From NCBI RefSeq assembly GCF_032714495.1, contig NZ_JAWDKB010000001.1:62001-126000 (forward strand): 64,000 bases of DNA. Reading direction: 5' to 3'. Under the pieces are notes generated by a model. It did no database searches and was not told the DNA's origin. It saw only the letters and a program-made list of their open reading frames with translations. Positions 8,273 through 21,066 of this stretch are shown here, piece after piece. Origin of the DNA: Methanorbis rubei (lineage in GTDB: Archaea > Halobacteriota > Methanomicrobia > Methanomicrobiales > Methanocorpusculaceae). The position numbers were made by a program, and so were the translations under genes. Within the stretch, counting starts at the first letter, position 1. Each line of letters starts with the position of its first letter.

Positions 8273-8833
8273 TTAGATACGTTCCTGCTCACGGCAGTTT
8301 TGGCAGACTAAGTTGCCGTCGATTGGCACGAGGTCTGCGGCCATTGCACCGCATACGGCACAAGTCCCGAATCTGTCGTCCGGACGGTTGATTACGAGAA
8401 GTTCAGACATGATCTCGTTGATCTCGTTCGTGACGCCAAGAAGGTCGCGGACGGTTACCATGCCGGTGACAGTTCCTTTGGCGTTCGTGACCGGCAGTCT
8501 TCTCACTTTATGTGCAATCATTTTTTTCGCGGCTTCAGACACCGTCATCTCCTCGCTGACGGTTATCAGGGGAGAACTCATGACGTCTTCCACGCGAACG
8601 GAACCGGGCAGCAGGTTTTTGGCCATGACTTTACAGTTGAAGTCCTGCTCGGTTACGATTCCCTTGGGTATTCCGCTTTGGGTTACAATGCAGCTGCCGA
8701 CGTCGTCGCAGCACATGAGTGCTGCTGCTTTGTCGGTTGTTGAACCCACAGATATTGTTGTCGGGTTCGGCTGCATGATATCAATAAGTCGTATTCCTCT
8801 CCGGTTTTCCGGAATTTCAGTATTTGTTCTCAT
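8273..8833 (-). CDS. CBS-pair protein with C-terminal zinc ribbon
   Basis: A 186-residue protein: one CBS pair (LIDIMQPNPTTISVG at the start of the first, VEDVMSSPLITVSEEMT at the second, VTVRDLLGVTNEI at the end) followed by a compact C-terminal zinc ribbon, CAVCGAMAADL and CQNCREQERI. This combination is common in archaea and suggests a ligand-sensing unit that contacts nucleic acid or protein through the ribbon. It is the first gene of the three-gene CBS run. A Shine-Dalgarno CAGGAGGTG lies about 11 bases before the ATG, and a palindrome overlaps its promoter at 8879-8895. Confidence 0.92.
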   Translation of the reverse strand: MRTNTEIPENRRGIRLIDIMQPNPTTISVGSTTDKAAALMCCDDVGSCIVTQSGIPKGIVTEQDFNCKVMAKNLLPGSVRVEDVMSSPLITVSEEMTVSEAAKKMIAHKVRRLPVTNAKGTVTGMVTVRDLLGVTNEINEIMSELLVINRPDDRFGTCAVCGAMAADLVPIDGNLVCQNCREQERI

Positions 8834-9164
8834 CAGACTTTTTTCACCTCCTGAGTCATTTCTGGTGATTAGTGAGTAATACTCTGTCAGAGTATAAATT
8901 CATTATCTTTTGAGCTATTTTTAGAAATGACGCGCGAATATATCTCTATTTATTGTGACAATTTCGTTTTGATTCTGGCGATTTTTGAAATTTCTCAGGA
9001 TGTTTATATACTCACGGGGGAATGTATTTTATAGATGTGACCGGTATAAGTAGAAAGTATTGAGATTCGGGTTCGTCAGACGCTCTTTTGTTTTTCGTTT
9101 CGTAACATGAATGTTTATATTCCTTTACAACTGAAATATAACATATTCCAATTTAGGTGTTTTC
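8834..9164. other. Divergent promoter region (CBS genes / Era-like operon)
   Basis: About 330 bp hold the promoters of the leftward CBS genes and the rightward GTPase operon. The CBS promoter has TTTATA on the minus strand at about 8894-8900, overlapping the palindrome listed separately. For the rightward operon, GTTTATATTC at 9113-9122 or GAAATATAAC at 9132-9141 can serve as TATA boxes, and TTAGGTG ends 6 bases before the ATG at 9165. I see no gene in the rest. Confidence 0.6.
8879..8895. promoter_or_regulatory. Palindromic operator candidate in the CBS promoter
   Basis: ATACTCTG-T-CAGAGTAT is a perfect 17-bp inverted repeat with one central base. It lies 46 bases upstream of the first CBS start codon and its left-hand bases are part of the minus-strand TATA element TTTATACTCTG. 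A dimeric repressor bound here would block TBP. No regulator gene adjoins, so the binding protein is unknown. Confidence 0.6.
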
Positions 9165-9791
9165 ATGGCAGTTATGATGCGTATAAAAGGCTTTTTCTCA
9201 AAGCTGTTCGGCAAAAAACGCTCGCGTGTTGGTATTTATGGTCCACCAAACGCCGGAAAGACCACCCTTGCAAACCGTATCGTCCGTGATGTTACAGGCG
9301 AGGCAATCGGTCCAGTGAGTGAGGTTCCGCATGAGACCCGCCGCGCCCGAAGAAAAGAGGGCGTTGAGATCAACAGCGGCGGAAGCAAACTTCTGATTGA
9401 TATTGTCGATACTCCGGGAGTTACAACCAAGATCGATTATCATGAGTTCCTTGAGTACGGTATGGATCAGGATGAGGCTGTTGCCCGTGCACGCGAGGCG
9501 ACGGAAGGTGTTGCGGAAGCAATGCACTGGCTTCGCGAGGACATCGACGGCGTCATCTATGTGCTTGACAGTACACAGGATCCGTTCATGCATGTCAACA
9601 TTATGATGATCGGTATTATCGAGTCCCGCAAACTGCCGGTTATTATCGTTGCAAACAAGATCGATCTGCCAGACGCAGCTCCGCAGCGGATCAAGAGTGC
9701 ATTCCCGCAGCATCCTGTGGTGATGATCTCAGGTCTTGAAGGAAACAATATGGATGATCTGTATGGAAAGATCTCCGAGGTATTCAGGTGA
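9165..9791 (+). CDS. Era-like GTP-binding protein
   Basis: A 208-residue P-loop GTPase. G1 is GPPNAGKT (26-33), G3 is DTPG after LLIDIV, and G4 is NKID in VIIVANKIDLPD. A basic, phenylalanine-rich N-terminus (MMRIKGFFSKLFGKKRS) could touch RNA or membrane. The protein belongs to the archaeal Era-like family that is regularly encoded beside a DUF2073 protein and a small zinc-ribbon protein, as here. The downstream gene starts 10 bases after this stop. The cellular role of the three-gene set is not established; a ribosome or RNA link is an inference from Era. Confidence 0.93.
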   Translation: MAVMMRIKGFFSKLFGKKRSRVGIYGPPNAGKTTLANRIVRDVTGEAIGPVSEVPHETRRARRKEGVEINSGGSKLLIDIVDTPGVTTKIDYHEFLEYGMDQDEAVARAREATEGVAEAMHWLREDIDGVIYVLDSTQDPFMHVNIMMIGIIESRKLPVIIVANKIDLPDAAPQRIKSAFPQHPVVMISGLEGNNMDDLYGKISEVFR

Positions 9792-9801
9792 GGTGAAGAA
9801 A

Positions 9802-10176
9802 ATGATTCAGGGCGTTCAGATTGATATGCTGTCAAGCGACCGTCTCAGCAGGATGACTTCGATGGAGAAGATCCGGCTTATTCTGGATGATGTCCGCCAG
9901 GGCTACATTGTTGTTCTGGAGAAGGGCCTCACCCCGGAAGAGCAGGGCAAGCTCCTTGAGTCAACGATGATGGAGATCTCTCCCGGAGGTTTTTCCGGTA
10001 TTGAGATCGAGACGTATCCGTCCACTTCCGGCTCGGAAGGCGGCCTGTTCTCCAAGCTGTTCGGCGGAGGAAAGGCACCTGCCGGCAGGCTGATGGTTAT
10101 CGGTCCGGTTGATCAGTTGAAGATGCTTACCCGCGAGAAGGACCGCCTTATCGCCTGGGCATCTGCTGCACAGTAA
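9802..10176 (+). CDS. DUF2073 family protein
   Basis: A 124-residue archaeal protein of unknown function. I start it at the ATG at 9802 because GAGGTGA lies 6 bases before it; an in-frame upstream ATG at 9736 would lie deep in the GTPase gene. A helical N-terminal part (LSRMTSMEKIRLILDDVRQG) is followed by a flexible glycine-rich loop with GGLFSKLFGGGK near residues 85-96, which resembles the FSKLFGKK segment of the adjacent GTPase. The C-terminus (RLMVIGPVDQLKML) is strand-helix. It is the middle gene of a conserved three-gene archaeal cluster. Confidence 0.9.
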   Translation: MIQGVQIDMLSSDRLSRMTSMEKIRLILDDVRQGYIVVLEKGLTPEEQGKLLESTMMEISPGGFSGIEIETYPSTSGSEGGLFSKLFGGGKAPAGRLMVIGPVDQLKMLTREKDRLIAWASAAQ

Positions 10177-10206
10177 ACACCACTACAAAACGGTTCGTAA
10201 ACAGCC

Positions 10207-10593
10207 ATGCCACATAAATGTACCCAGTGCGGTCGCGAGTTCCGCGATGGTTCGGTGGAGATTCTCCGCGGATGTCCCAGTTGCGGCGGAAAGAAGTTCC
10301 TCTACGTGAGTGACCGCGTGCGCAATGCGGATGTGCTGGAAGAGAAGAGTATCACCGACATTGCGCAGGAGACCAAGCAGGAGGTCCTTGAGGTAAAAAG
10401 TCAGGGACCTGCGTCCCGGCCCACTGATATTTTAGAGAGAGTGGAAAGTGTCCGCATCGTTAGCAAAGGAAAGTACGAGCTGAACCTTGAACGGCTGGCC
10501 GAGTCGCAGGATATTATCATCGGGGTTGATGAGGGCAAGTATATGCTGGATCTTCCGTCGATGTCGAAGAAAAAACGTCGATCGAAAAAATAA
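10207..10593 (+). CDS. Zinc-ribbon protein (OapC/COG3364-like)
   Basis: A 128-residue protein with an N-terminal zinc ribbon (CTQCGREF and CPSCGGKKF, residues 5-29), a variable linker, and a C-terminal domain with repeated strand patterns (VRIVSKGKYELNLERL, IIIGVDEGKYMLDLPS) ending in a basic tail KKKRRSKK. It is the third gene of the GTPase/DUF2073 operon, 30 bases after its neighbour. The Zn ribbon and the basic tail fit RNA or nucleoprotein binding, but the function is unknown. Confidence 0.9.
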   Translation: MPHKCTQCGREFRDGSVEILRGCPSCGGKKFLYVSDRVRNADVLEEKSITDIAQETKQEVLEVKSQGPASRPTDILERVESVRIVSKGKYELNLERLAESQDIIIGVDEGKYMLDLPSMSKKKRRSKK

Positions 10594-15877
<5,284 letters not shown>

Positions 15878-15944
15878 TCTTCTCCTCTGATTTTTTTGAA
15901 AAAAATTTTTTTTGTGGTTTTAGTGGTGTTGTCCATTAACCTCT

Positions 15945-16100
15945 CCCTCCCACGGAAAAACGGAAAACACAGAAATAAAAACATCACGGAGCAGACGTGA
16001 ACACCACTGAATCCGAAAACAATTCATTTCCGTGATGTTCTCGTCTGCTCCGTGATATTTTTCTGTGAAATATCCGTGTGGTCCGTGTTTTCCGTGGGCG
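15945..16100. repeat. Intergenic inverted repeat between gyrA and nitroreductase
   Basis: ATCACGGAGCAGACG (15983-15997) is exactly complementary to 16042-16056. Further out, CCCACGGAAAAACGG-like and CCGTGTTTTCCGTGGG-like segments pair imperfectly. It shares the CACGGAA/TTCCGTG vocabulary of the 10832 element with a different core. It sits between two convergent genes, so it could end both transcripts. Confidence 0.85.
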
Positions 16101-16160
16101 GAGCAATGAACAATGCCGAGCAGTGTTTGCCAATAAACGAATTTATAGGCAAAATTGGTT

Positions 16161-16991
16161 TTAGTTCCAGATGATCTCAGGAGTTTCTCTTGGCGGAATC
16201 TGTGAGAATGCAACACCCTGATATCCAACAAGCATGGCGTACTGCGGTGTCCAGTTATCCGGTATGCCGAGAATTTTTCCAAGGTCTGGCTTGAGGTTGA
16301 GCATCAGCATGACGTAGCCTACCCAGCAGGTGCCGATTTTTAGTGAAGGAGCAAAGATGTCGATGTAGGAGAGGGCGATGATGCTGTCGATGAGTCCGAA
16401 GTCCTGACCTGATTCAGATGCTGCGATCAAGAGTGCGGGAGCATTTCGGCAGATCGGGTCGCCTCCGGCATCAGCTCCGGCGATGAGCATTTGTGCAATT
16501 CCTGCTGCGGGATGATCTGCGGGAAGGGTTTTGAGGTATGCGACCGAGGCTTTGGCGAATTCCTGTACTTTTTTCGGATCTGCTGTGACCGCCCATTTGA
16601 CCGGATGGATGTTCGCAGCAGATGGGGCGTATGCGGCGATGTCAAGGAGGCGGTCGAGATCCTCTTTTGCTACCGGCTTATCTTTCCATGTTCTGATCGA
16701 GCGGCGGCTTTTGAGGTACTGTGCGAGGATGTCTGCGTCAAGCCCGGAGTGGTATGCTTCGATGTTTTCCGGTGAGGTGAAGGTCTTGGTGCTGGTTGAG
16801 AGTGCGTTTGCGGGACATACTGCGATGCAGTGGCCGCAGGAGATGCAGGGGCCTGCATTGTTGATGTCAGGATTTTTTCCTTTTTCACCGGTGATTTTTC
16901 TTGTGGTGCATATGGTTGCGCAGAGGCCGCAGGAGGTGCAGGCGTCCGTGTCGCAGATGATTGTGAGAGGTGAGGAGAGAGCTGATTTCAT
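16161..16991 (-). CDS. Ferredoxin-nitroreductase fusion protein
   Basis: A 276-residue flavoprotein. The N-terminal 65 residues are a two-cluster ferredoxin: CTSCGLCATIC and CISCGHCIAVCPANAL, each a CxxCxxC motif with the fourth cysteine nearby. The rest is a nitroreductase domain, with SRRSIRTWKDKPV for FMN binding and the C-terminal GTCWVGYVMLML region. Such fusions are common in anaerobes and probably pass electrons from clusters to FMN to reduce an unknown acceptor. It starts from the ATG at 16989-16991. Large repeats flank it on both sides, and it seems to be a single-gene unit. Confidence 0.94.
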   Translation of the reverse strand: MKSALSSPLTIICDTDACTSCGLCATICTTRKITGEKGKNPDINNAGPCISCGHCIAVCPANALSTSTKTFTSPENIEAYHSGLDADILAQYLKSRRSIRTWKDKPVAKEDLDRLLDIAAYAPSAANIHPVKWAVTADPKKVQEFAKASVAYLKTLPADHPAAGIAQMLIAGADAGGDPICRNAPALLIAASESGQDFGLIDSIIALSYIDIFAPSLKIGTCWVGYVMLMLNLKPDLGKILGIPDNWTPQYAMLVGYQGVAFSQIPPRETPEIIWN

Positions 16992-17040
16992 TGATTGTTA
17001 GTTAGGGATTTGGTGGTAAAAAGAGCTTTGTGTATGGTGA

Positions 17041-17555
17041 TGTTTTTTGGGGGTTGATAATGGCGGATTGTATAAGGAGATGGGATTTTTCTGTTTTTGG
17101 CCTTGTTTGGGGTAACCACGGAACACACTGAACACACGGAATTCCACGGAAAAATGTACTCTCACAAAAAGATTTAGTCGATTTTTTTCTGGAAAAAGTA
17201 AGTGGGTAAGTGGCGAGTGGGCATGATGAGAAAAGAAAACCGCAAATCCGCGCAAATCTCGCCCTTCGGGCTCCACAAATGCGATTTGCTGAGCGAGCAT
17301 CAGCGAGCGAGATTTGCGTGGATTTGCGGTTTTTTTTCAAGCGAAACCACGCTCACCACTTATCCGATTACTTTTTTCCAGAAAAAAATCGACTAAATCT
17401 TTTCGTGGTATCACACGTATACCCCGTACTCTTAGTCTTTCCGTGTTTTCCGTAAGCGAAGCGGTATTCGGTGTTTTTTTCGTGGAATTCCGTGGAATTC
17501 CGTGTGTTCCGTGGTTACTCCAAGCGAAACGTCACAGGAACCCCCCACCTCCTTA
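17041..17555. repeat. Nested mosaic inverted repeat (three arm pairs)
   Basis: This gap is one giant nested palindrome. The outer pair is GGTAACCACGGAACACACTG (from 17111) with GTGTGTTCCGTGGTTAC (17501-17517). The middle pair is GATTTAGTCGATTTTTTTC (17171-17189) with GAAAAAAATCGACTAAATC (17381-17399), exact over these 19 bases and extending through the GTAAGTGGG/CCACTTATC segment. The inner pair is AAACCGCAAATCCGCGCAAA (from 17237) with TTTGCGTGGATTTGCGGTTT (17313-17332), one mismatch, and includes a small GCCCTTCGGGC hairpin. CCGTAAGCGAAGCGG (17450-17464) repeats a segment of the 10832 arms. It fills 16992-17668 between two leftward genes; no gene seen. Confidence 0.93.
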
Positions 17556-17668
17556 TACTACTATCCCGTTTTTCGCGTTTACTCCAAAAACAAAATCACA
17601 TACAAAAATTCCTAAAAACGAAAATTATTTTTTTTTTGAAAAATTCCTGTTCACAATTTCAAAATTTT

Positions 17669-18640
17669 TCAAATGCTCTCAGCAGTCTCTACAAACTCTT
17701 TCGCACAGGAAACCCGTCCGAAAAGTTTGAGCATCCATTTCTCCTTCCAGCCGTAGGTGAAGCTTCCGCCGGATGCGTTTGGATGGCCGCCGCCGTTGAA
17801 CTTTTTTGCGATGAGGTGACTTAATGGCTCAACGCTTCTGAGAGAGAACTTTCCATTGTCAAAGACCAGAACTTCCATGGTGCAGCCGAGCTCTTTTCGT
17901 GCGGCGGCTGCCGTTTCACTGGGGTAGCCGTAGGCAGGCATCACGGCAATGACATGTTTTCCGCGGAATATTTTTGCATGTCTGATGCTTTTTTTGATGC
18001 AGGCATTCTTGTCGCGTTCGATTCCTTCGAAGATCTTTTCGACCTCTTCATCGATGATTACGCCTTCGACGAACTTGTCGCGGATGAGTTCGAGGTTTTC
18101 GCGTTTGGATGTCACCATTCCGAGAACTGCCGAGCTGGGATATTCATGCTTCCAGAGATCGTAGTCGCAGACAACTCTGGCAACTTCCGCTGCGGTGGAG
18201 TTATTTTTTGCGAGTGCTTCTGCTACAACGCCTGTTGCACAGCGGCTCGTGTCGACCTCAAGGGATACGACGAAGGGCCGGACACGGTTCATTTCCTCTT
18301 CGGTCCATTTGTGGTGGTCGTACCACTGAATTTTCCAGCCTGCTGCATGGGCTTTTCTGATAGTATCCTCAATGCCGTTCTGGTAGCCGAGGTCTGAGAT
18401 TATGAGGGTGTCTTCTTTTCCGTTGCATCCTCCAACCTGTGAGACGAACCAGCCGAACCGGTTGACCGAGGAGAAGAGAGTGAGAATATCGTTTCCGTGA
18501 ACCATCCGGCAGACAGCATCTGAGCCTGCGGCATCGAGATCGTTGTGGGTGAGGTGCACGATTGATGTGGTTCGCGCGACAATTTTTTCCTGAAGAGCCG
18601 GTTTTACCTTGGTAGACTTTTTGCGGAAAGAGAAGGGCAT
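17669..18640 (-). CDS. DHH-superfamily phosphoesterase (DHHA1 domain)
   Basis: A 323-residue predicted phosphoesterase. DHH-domain motifs are HLTHNDLDAAGSDAV, IISDLGYQ, WYDHHKW and CDYDLWKH; the C-terminal DHHA1 motif is GGGHPNASGG. The closest functional relatives are nanoRNases, oligoribonucleases and RecJ-like enzymes, so cleavage of short oligonucleotides or cyclic dinucleotide products is plausible but unproven. An in-frame ATG at 18694 would add 18 residues, but the only good minus-strand TATA (18701-18710) would start transcription near 18680, inside that extension. I therefore prefer the ATG at 18640. Confidence 0.88.
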   Translation of the reverse strand: MPFSFRKKSTKVKPALQEKIVARTTSIVHLTHNDLDAAGSDAVCRMVHGNDILTLFSSVNRFGWFVSQVGGCNGKEDTLIISDLGYQNGIEDTIRKAHAAGWKIQWYDHHKWTEEEMNRVRPFVVSLEVDTSRCATGVVAEALAKNNSTAAEVARVVCDYDLWKHEYPSSAVLGMVTSKRENLELIRDKFVEGVIIDEEVEKIFEGIERDKNACIKKSIRHAKIFRGKHVIAVMPAYGYPSETAAAARKELGCTMEVLVFDNGKFSLRSVEPLSHLIAKKFNGGGHPNASGGSFTYGWKEKWMLKLFGRVSCAKEFVETAESI

Positions 18641-18700
18641 TGGATAGTATGTTGGCTGTTTGACGAGATAAGATGAAAGGGATGGTGAAATCATAACTCT

Positions 18701-18708
18701 TATATAAT
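18701..18708 (+). promoter_or_regulatory. TATA box of tRNA-Phe
   Basis: TATATAAT lies about 30 bases before the first base of the tRNA-Phe gene, the expected spacing for archaeal TBP/TFB. Read on the other strand, the same AT stretch is also a plausible TATA for the leftward DHH gene, so the two may share one TBP site. Confidence 0.65.
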
Positions 18709-18735
18709 TTTCAGGACAACATTATTGGCACACAG

Positions 18736-18808
18736 GCCTTTATAGCTCAGTTGGGAGAGCACCAGACTGAAGATCTGGTTGTCCCCGGTTCAAGTCCGGG
18801 TGAAGGCA
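18736..18808 (+). tRNA. tRNA-Phe (anticodon GAA)
   Basis: A 73-base cloverleaf. The acceptor GCCTTTA pairs with TGAAGGC (one G-U pair) and is followed by discriminator A. The D arm is GCTC-AGTTGGGA-GAGC; the anticodon arm CCAGA-CTGAAGA-TCTGG gives anticodon GAA for phenylalanine; the T arm is CCCGG-TTCAAGT-CCGGG. There is no intron, and no CCA is encoded (TCC follows). All stems are fully paired. Confidence 0.98.
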
Positions 18809-18960
18809 TCCTTTTTGGGTTTATTTTTTTGTTGTTTGTGATGTTTTTTTATGTGTGATTGATCATTTTTGTTTCGCCCGTGCGGAGGAATATCAATTGA
18901 ATGAGTAAGCGACAGATATAATATTTCAAAAGTATAGGATTTACTTAGAGGATATATCTA

Positions 18961-19944
18961 TTGAGACTTCCACATTCACGATATTGGACTCGAAAATTTT
19001 TTCAGGAGTCATCAGAGGAAAAACATGCTGAGCTCAGCTATACTGTCTATCTTGAGAAGTATCACTCTATTTATAATGAAATTAATACTCTGAGGACAAA
19101 AACAGCGATTATATTAGGTTTTCTTGGAGTAATATTCACTCTGTTGTTCACATCATATTATGAAAATTCATCAAAGATCATTGATTCTGAAAGTCTGACT
19201 GCATCTGGCGATAATTTCATGTTGACTTTCCTATACATTCTCATTCTTATTTATGTACTGGTGGGTTTGGCGTACTTTCTTATATTCTGTCATCTTCATT
19301 TAATTTCTCCCATCTTTGATCCAACTCCACAAAATAAACAAATCAATGATGATAAGCTTGACCATAATGGTGATATTGATGTGTTTGATTTCCAGAATTT
19401 ATCCGAATATTTGAAAAATATGATTCCAGATATCCTGAATACACGGAAATTTTATTCAGTGGTTACTGGTTGTCTTGATGTTGTATTTTTGTTATGTTTT
19501 GCAATGACTATTGTCGGTGCCAGCAAGATTATTGGCTTTAAACCATCCGGATTTAATGATGGAGATATTGTATGTTTCGCGATAGTTTCAGCGTTGATAC
19601 TTTCTATGTGTATCTTTTTTACATTTCTTTTACTCTTTGGTTTTAGCTCATCTGCCAAATCATATTATTTGTCCGGTAGAAAGGGAATTATTCGTGATGG
19701 TATTATTACGTGCCTTCTTTTTTGGTGTACCTGTGCATACATCTGTATTTGGCCGTTTATTCTCTCCAAAATTGCGGAAGTCACTCCACAGGCCTTTATT
19801 GATGCATATCCATCGATTGTTCCGATCGTAGTCATCACAATTGTGGTGGTAATACCAGTTTTATTTGTGATATTATCTCTTGTCTCATATTACTGCTATT
19901 TCATTAAACCGTGGATGAAACGTTCGCCCTCTCCGATGATTTAA
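18961..19944 (+). CDS. Orphan multi-pass membrane protein beside tRNA-Phe
   Basis: A 327-residue protein of unknown family. The first 45 residues are polar and basic, and then about six hydrophobic segments follow: around 52-71 (TAIILGFLGVIF), 88-112 (LTFLYILILIYVLVGLAY), 165-190, 200-225, 240-262 and 275-300. The loops near 118-145 are rich in Asp and Asn. It starts at a TTG with GAGG about 10 bases upstream. Base and codon use is clearly AT-richer than its neighbours (many ATT, TTT, AAT codons). Together with its place next to a tRNA gene, this suggests recent acquisition. No transposase or integrase accompanies it. Confidence 0.75.
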   Translation: MRLPHSRYWTRKFFQESSEEKHAELSYTVYLEKYHSIYNEINTLRTKTAIILGFLGVIFTLLFTSYYENSSKIIDSESLTASGDNFMLTFLYILILIYVLVGLAYFLIFCHLHLISPIFDPTPQNKQINDDKLDHNGDIDVFDFQNLSEYLKNMIPDILNTRKFYSVVTGCLDVVFLLCFAMTIVGASKIIGFKPSGFNDGDIVCFAIVSALILSMCIFFTFLLLFGFSSSAKSYYLSGRKGIIRDGIITCLLFWCTCAYICIWPFILSKIAEVTPQAFIDAYPSIVPIVVITIVVVIPVLFVILSLVSYYCYFIKPWMKRSPSPMI

Positions 19945-20038
19945 TCTATTTTTAATCGAGTTTCTGATCGGGAATTAATGACGTATCTATAATAAAAAAA
20001 TATTGGGAGGTGCCAGAGAGACATCCCTCTTCCAAATA

Positions 20039-20644
20039 TTACTCCACAAGCAGCAGCATGACGGTCGTCATCGGCTTATTCAGAACCGTCCCGCCTTCCA
20101 CCTGCGTGCACTCCAGAACCTCAAGTTCCCATCCGGCATTTTTGCAGGTTGCATACACATCGATGCCTGCCGCCTCCATACTGGGCCGCATCTTCCTGCG
20201 GTTCTTGCAGTCCGTGATAACTGCGTTCTCCTCCTTTGCACAGCACTTTGCGCACCAGCCGCATTGATGGCCGGTGTAGCTGAAGGCCTTGTAAAAGCCG
20301 TCATGAAATGCCATCTCTTCAAGCTCATGCATCAGGGTTTGCACATACCGCGTCATCTCACGGGAGACCAGCCGCTCAGGAGTCGTTTCCCCCACATCCC
20401 CCTCGAAGCGGACAAGCAGGGCATCGGTGTAGCAGTCAAGCGCGGCCCGCGTCTCCGACGGCGTCGGCGTGTAAGGGGGGCAGGAGAAACGTCTGCCGAA
20501 CCCGTTGCAGCCAAACAGGCATTTCATCCTGACCCACTCGCCGGTGATCACTTTCTCTGCTGGAATGCGTACCGCATCCCCGCCGTTCTTTTTCACGAAC
20601 TCGGTCAGCCGCTGAACTTCCTCGTCTGTAGAATACTTTGTCAT
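20039..20644 (-). CDS. DUF2284 predicted metal-binding protein
   Basis: A 201-residue cysteine-rich protein: KCLFGCNGFGRRFSCPPYTP near residues 38-57 and the cluster HQCGWCAKCCAKEENAV with a later DCKNRRKMRPSMEAAGID. This matches the DUF2284 family, small metal or Fe-S binding proteins of anaerobes whose function is unknown. Its ATG overlaps the stop of the RibL gene by 4 bases (ATGA), so it is the last gene of a tightly coupled three-gene operon with the JAMM protein and FAD synthase. Confidence 0.9.
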   Translation of the reverse strand: MTKYSTDEEVQRLTEFVKKNGGDAVRIPAEKVITGEWVRMKCLFGCNGFGRRFSCPPYTPTPSETRAALDCYTDALLVRFEGDVGETTPERLVSREMTRYVQTLMHELEEMAFHDGFYKAFSYTGHQCGWCAKCCAKEENAVITDCKNRRKMRPSMEAAGIDVYATCKNAGWELEVLECTQVEGGTVLNKPMTTVMLLLVE

Positions 20645-21066
20645 TTCTCACATCTCCGTTTCACAGCCTCGTCGATAATCGTTGTTGAAGAGTTGAATTT
20701 GCATCCGGAAAAGTCTCCGATACGCATGATCTCAGCGCGAATGTTTCGCTTTCGCATCTCTGTAATCAGCTTCTCCTCGGAAAACTTCTGATTGAATCCG
20801 AGTGTGATAATGTCAGGATCAATCTCTGCAATTGGGCGGTACATATCGACCGTGTCGCCGAGGACTGCGTGGTCAACGCAGCGCAGACCCTGAATCATCT
20901 TCAGGCGCTGCTCTTCCGGAACAATCGGGAGAGGTTTGTGCTTAATGTTCTGTTCTCTTGCAACGATCACCCAAAGTTCGTCGCCGAGCTTTTTTGACTC
21001 TTCGAGATAGAAGAGGTGGCCGGGATGCAGAATATCAAATGTGCCGGTTGCAACGATCCTCTTCAC
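20641..21066 (-). CDS. ribL: FAD synthase, archaeal RibL type
   Basis: A 141-residue cytidylyltransferase-like enzyme that adenylates FMN to FAD. The nucleotide-binding HxGH motif is HPGH at 14-17 in TFDILHPGHLFYLEESK, and the C-terminal FNSSTTIIDEAVKRR corresponds to the second nucleotide-binding motif. The length matches the archaeal RibL of Methanocaldococcus, unlike bifunctional bacterial RibF. The start is a GTG overlapping the stop of the JAMM gene (GTGA). Coupling with DUF2284 and JAMM genes is notable, but the functional link is unclear. Confidence 0.93.
   Translation of the reverse strand: MKRIVATGTFDILHPGHLFYLEESKKLGDELWVIVAREQNIKHKPLPIVPEEQRLKMIQGLRCVDHAVLGDTVDMYRPIAEIDPDIITLGFNQKFSEEKLITEMRKRNIRAEIMRIGDFSGCKFNSSTTIIDEAVKRRCEK

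Noticed and set aside
17314-17730. 138-codon plus-strand frame in the nested repeat
   Set aside because: Its sequence is the repeat arms read through and it enters the DHH gene in antisense.
18809-20038. Integrated element with attachment sites at tRNA-Phe
   Set aside because: I looked for a repeat of the tRNA 3' end (GGTTCAAGTCCGGGTG) after the membrane protein gene and found none. Only composition supports transfer.
20003-20791. 262-codon plus-strand frame
   Set aside because: It crosses the DUF2284 gene and the start of ribL in antisense. Both of those have strong family motifs and coupled overlaps.
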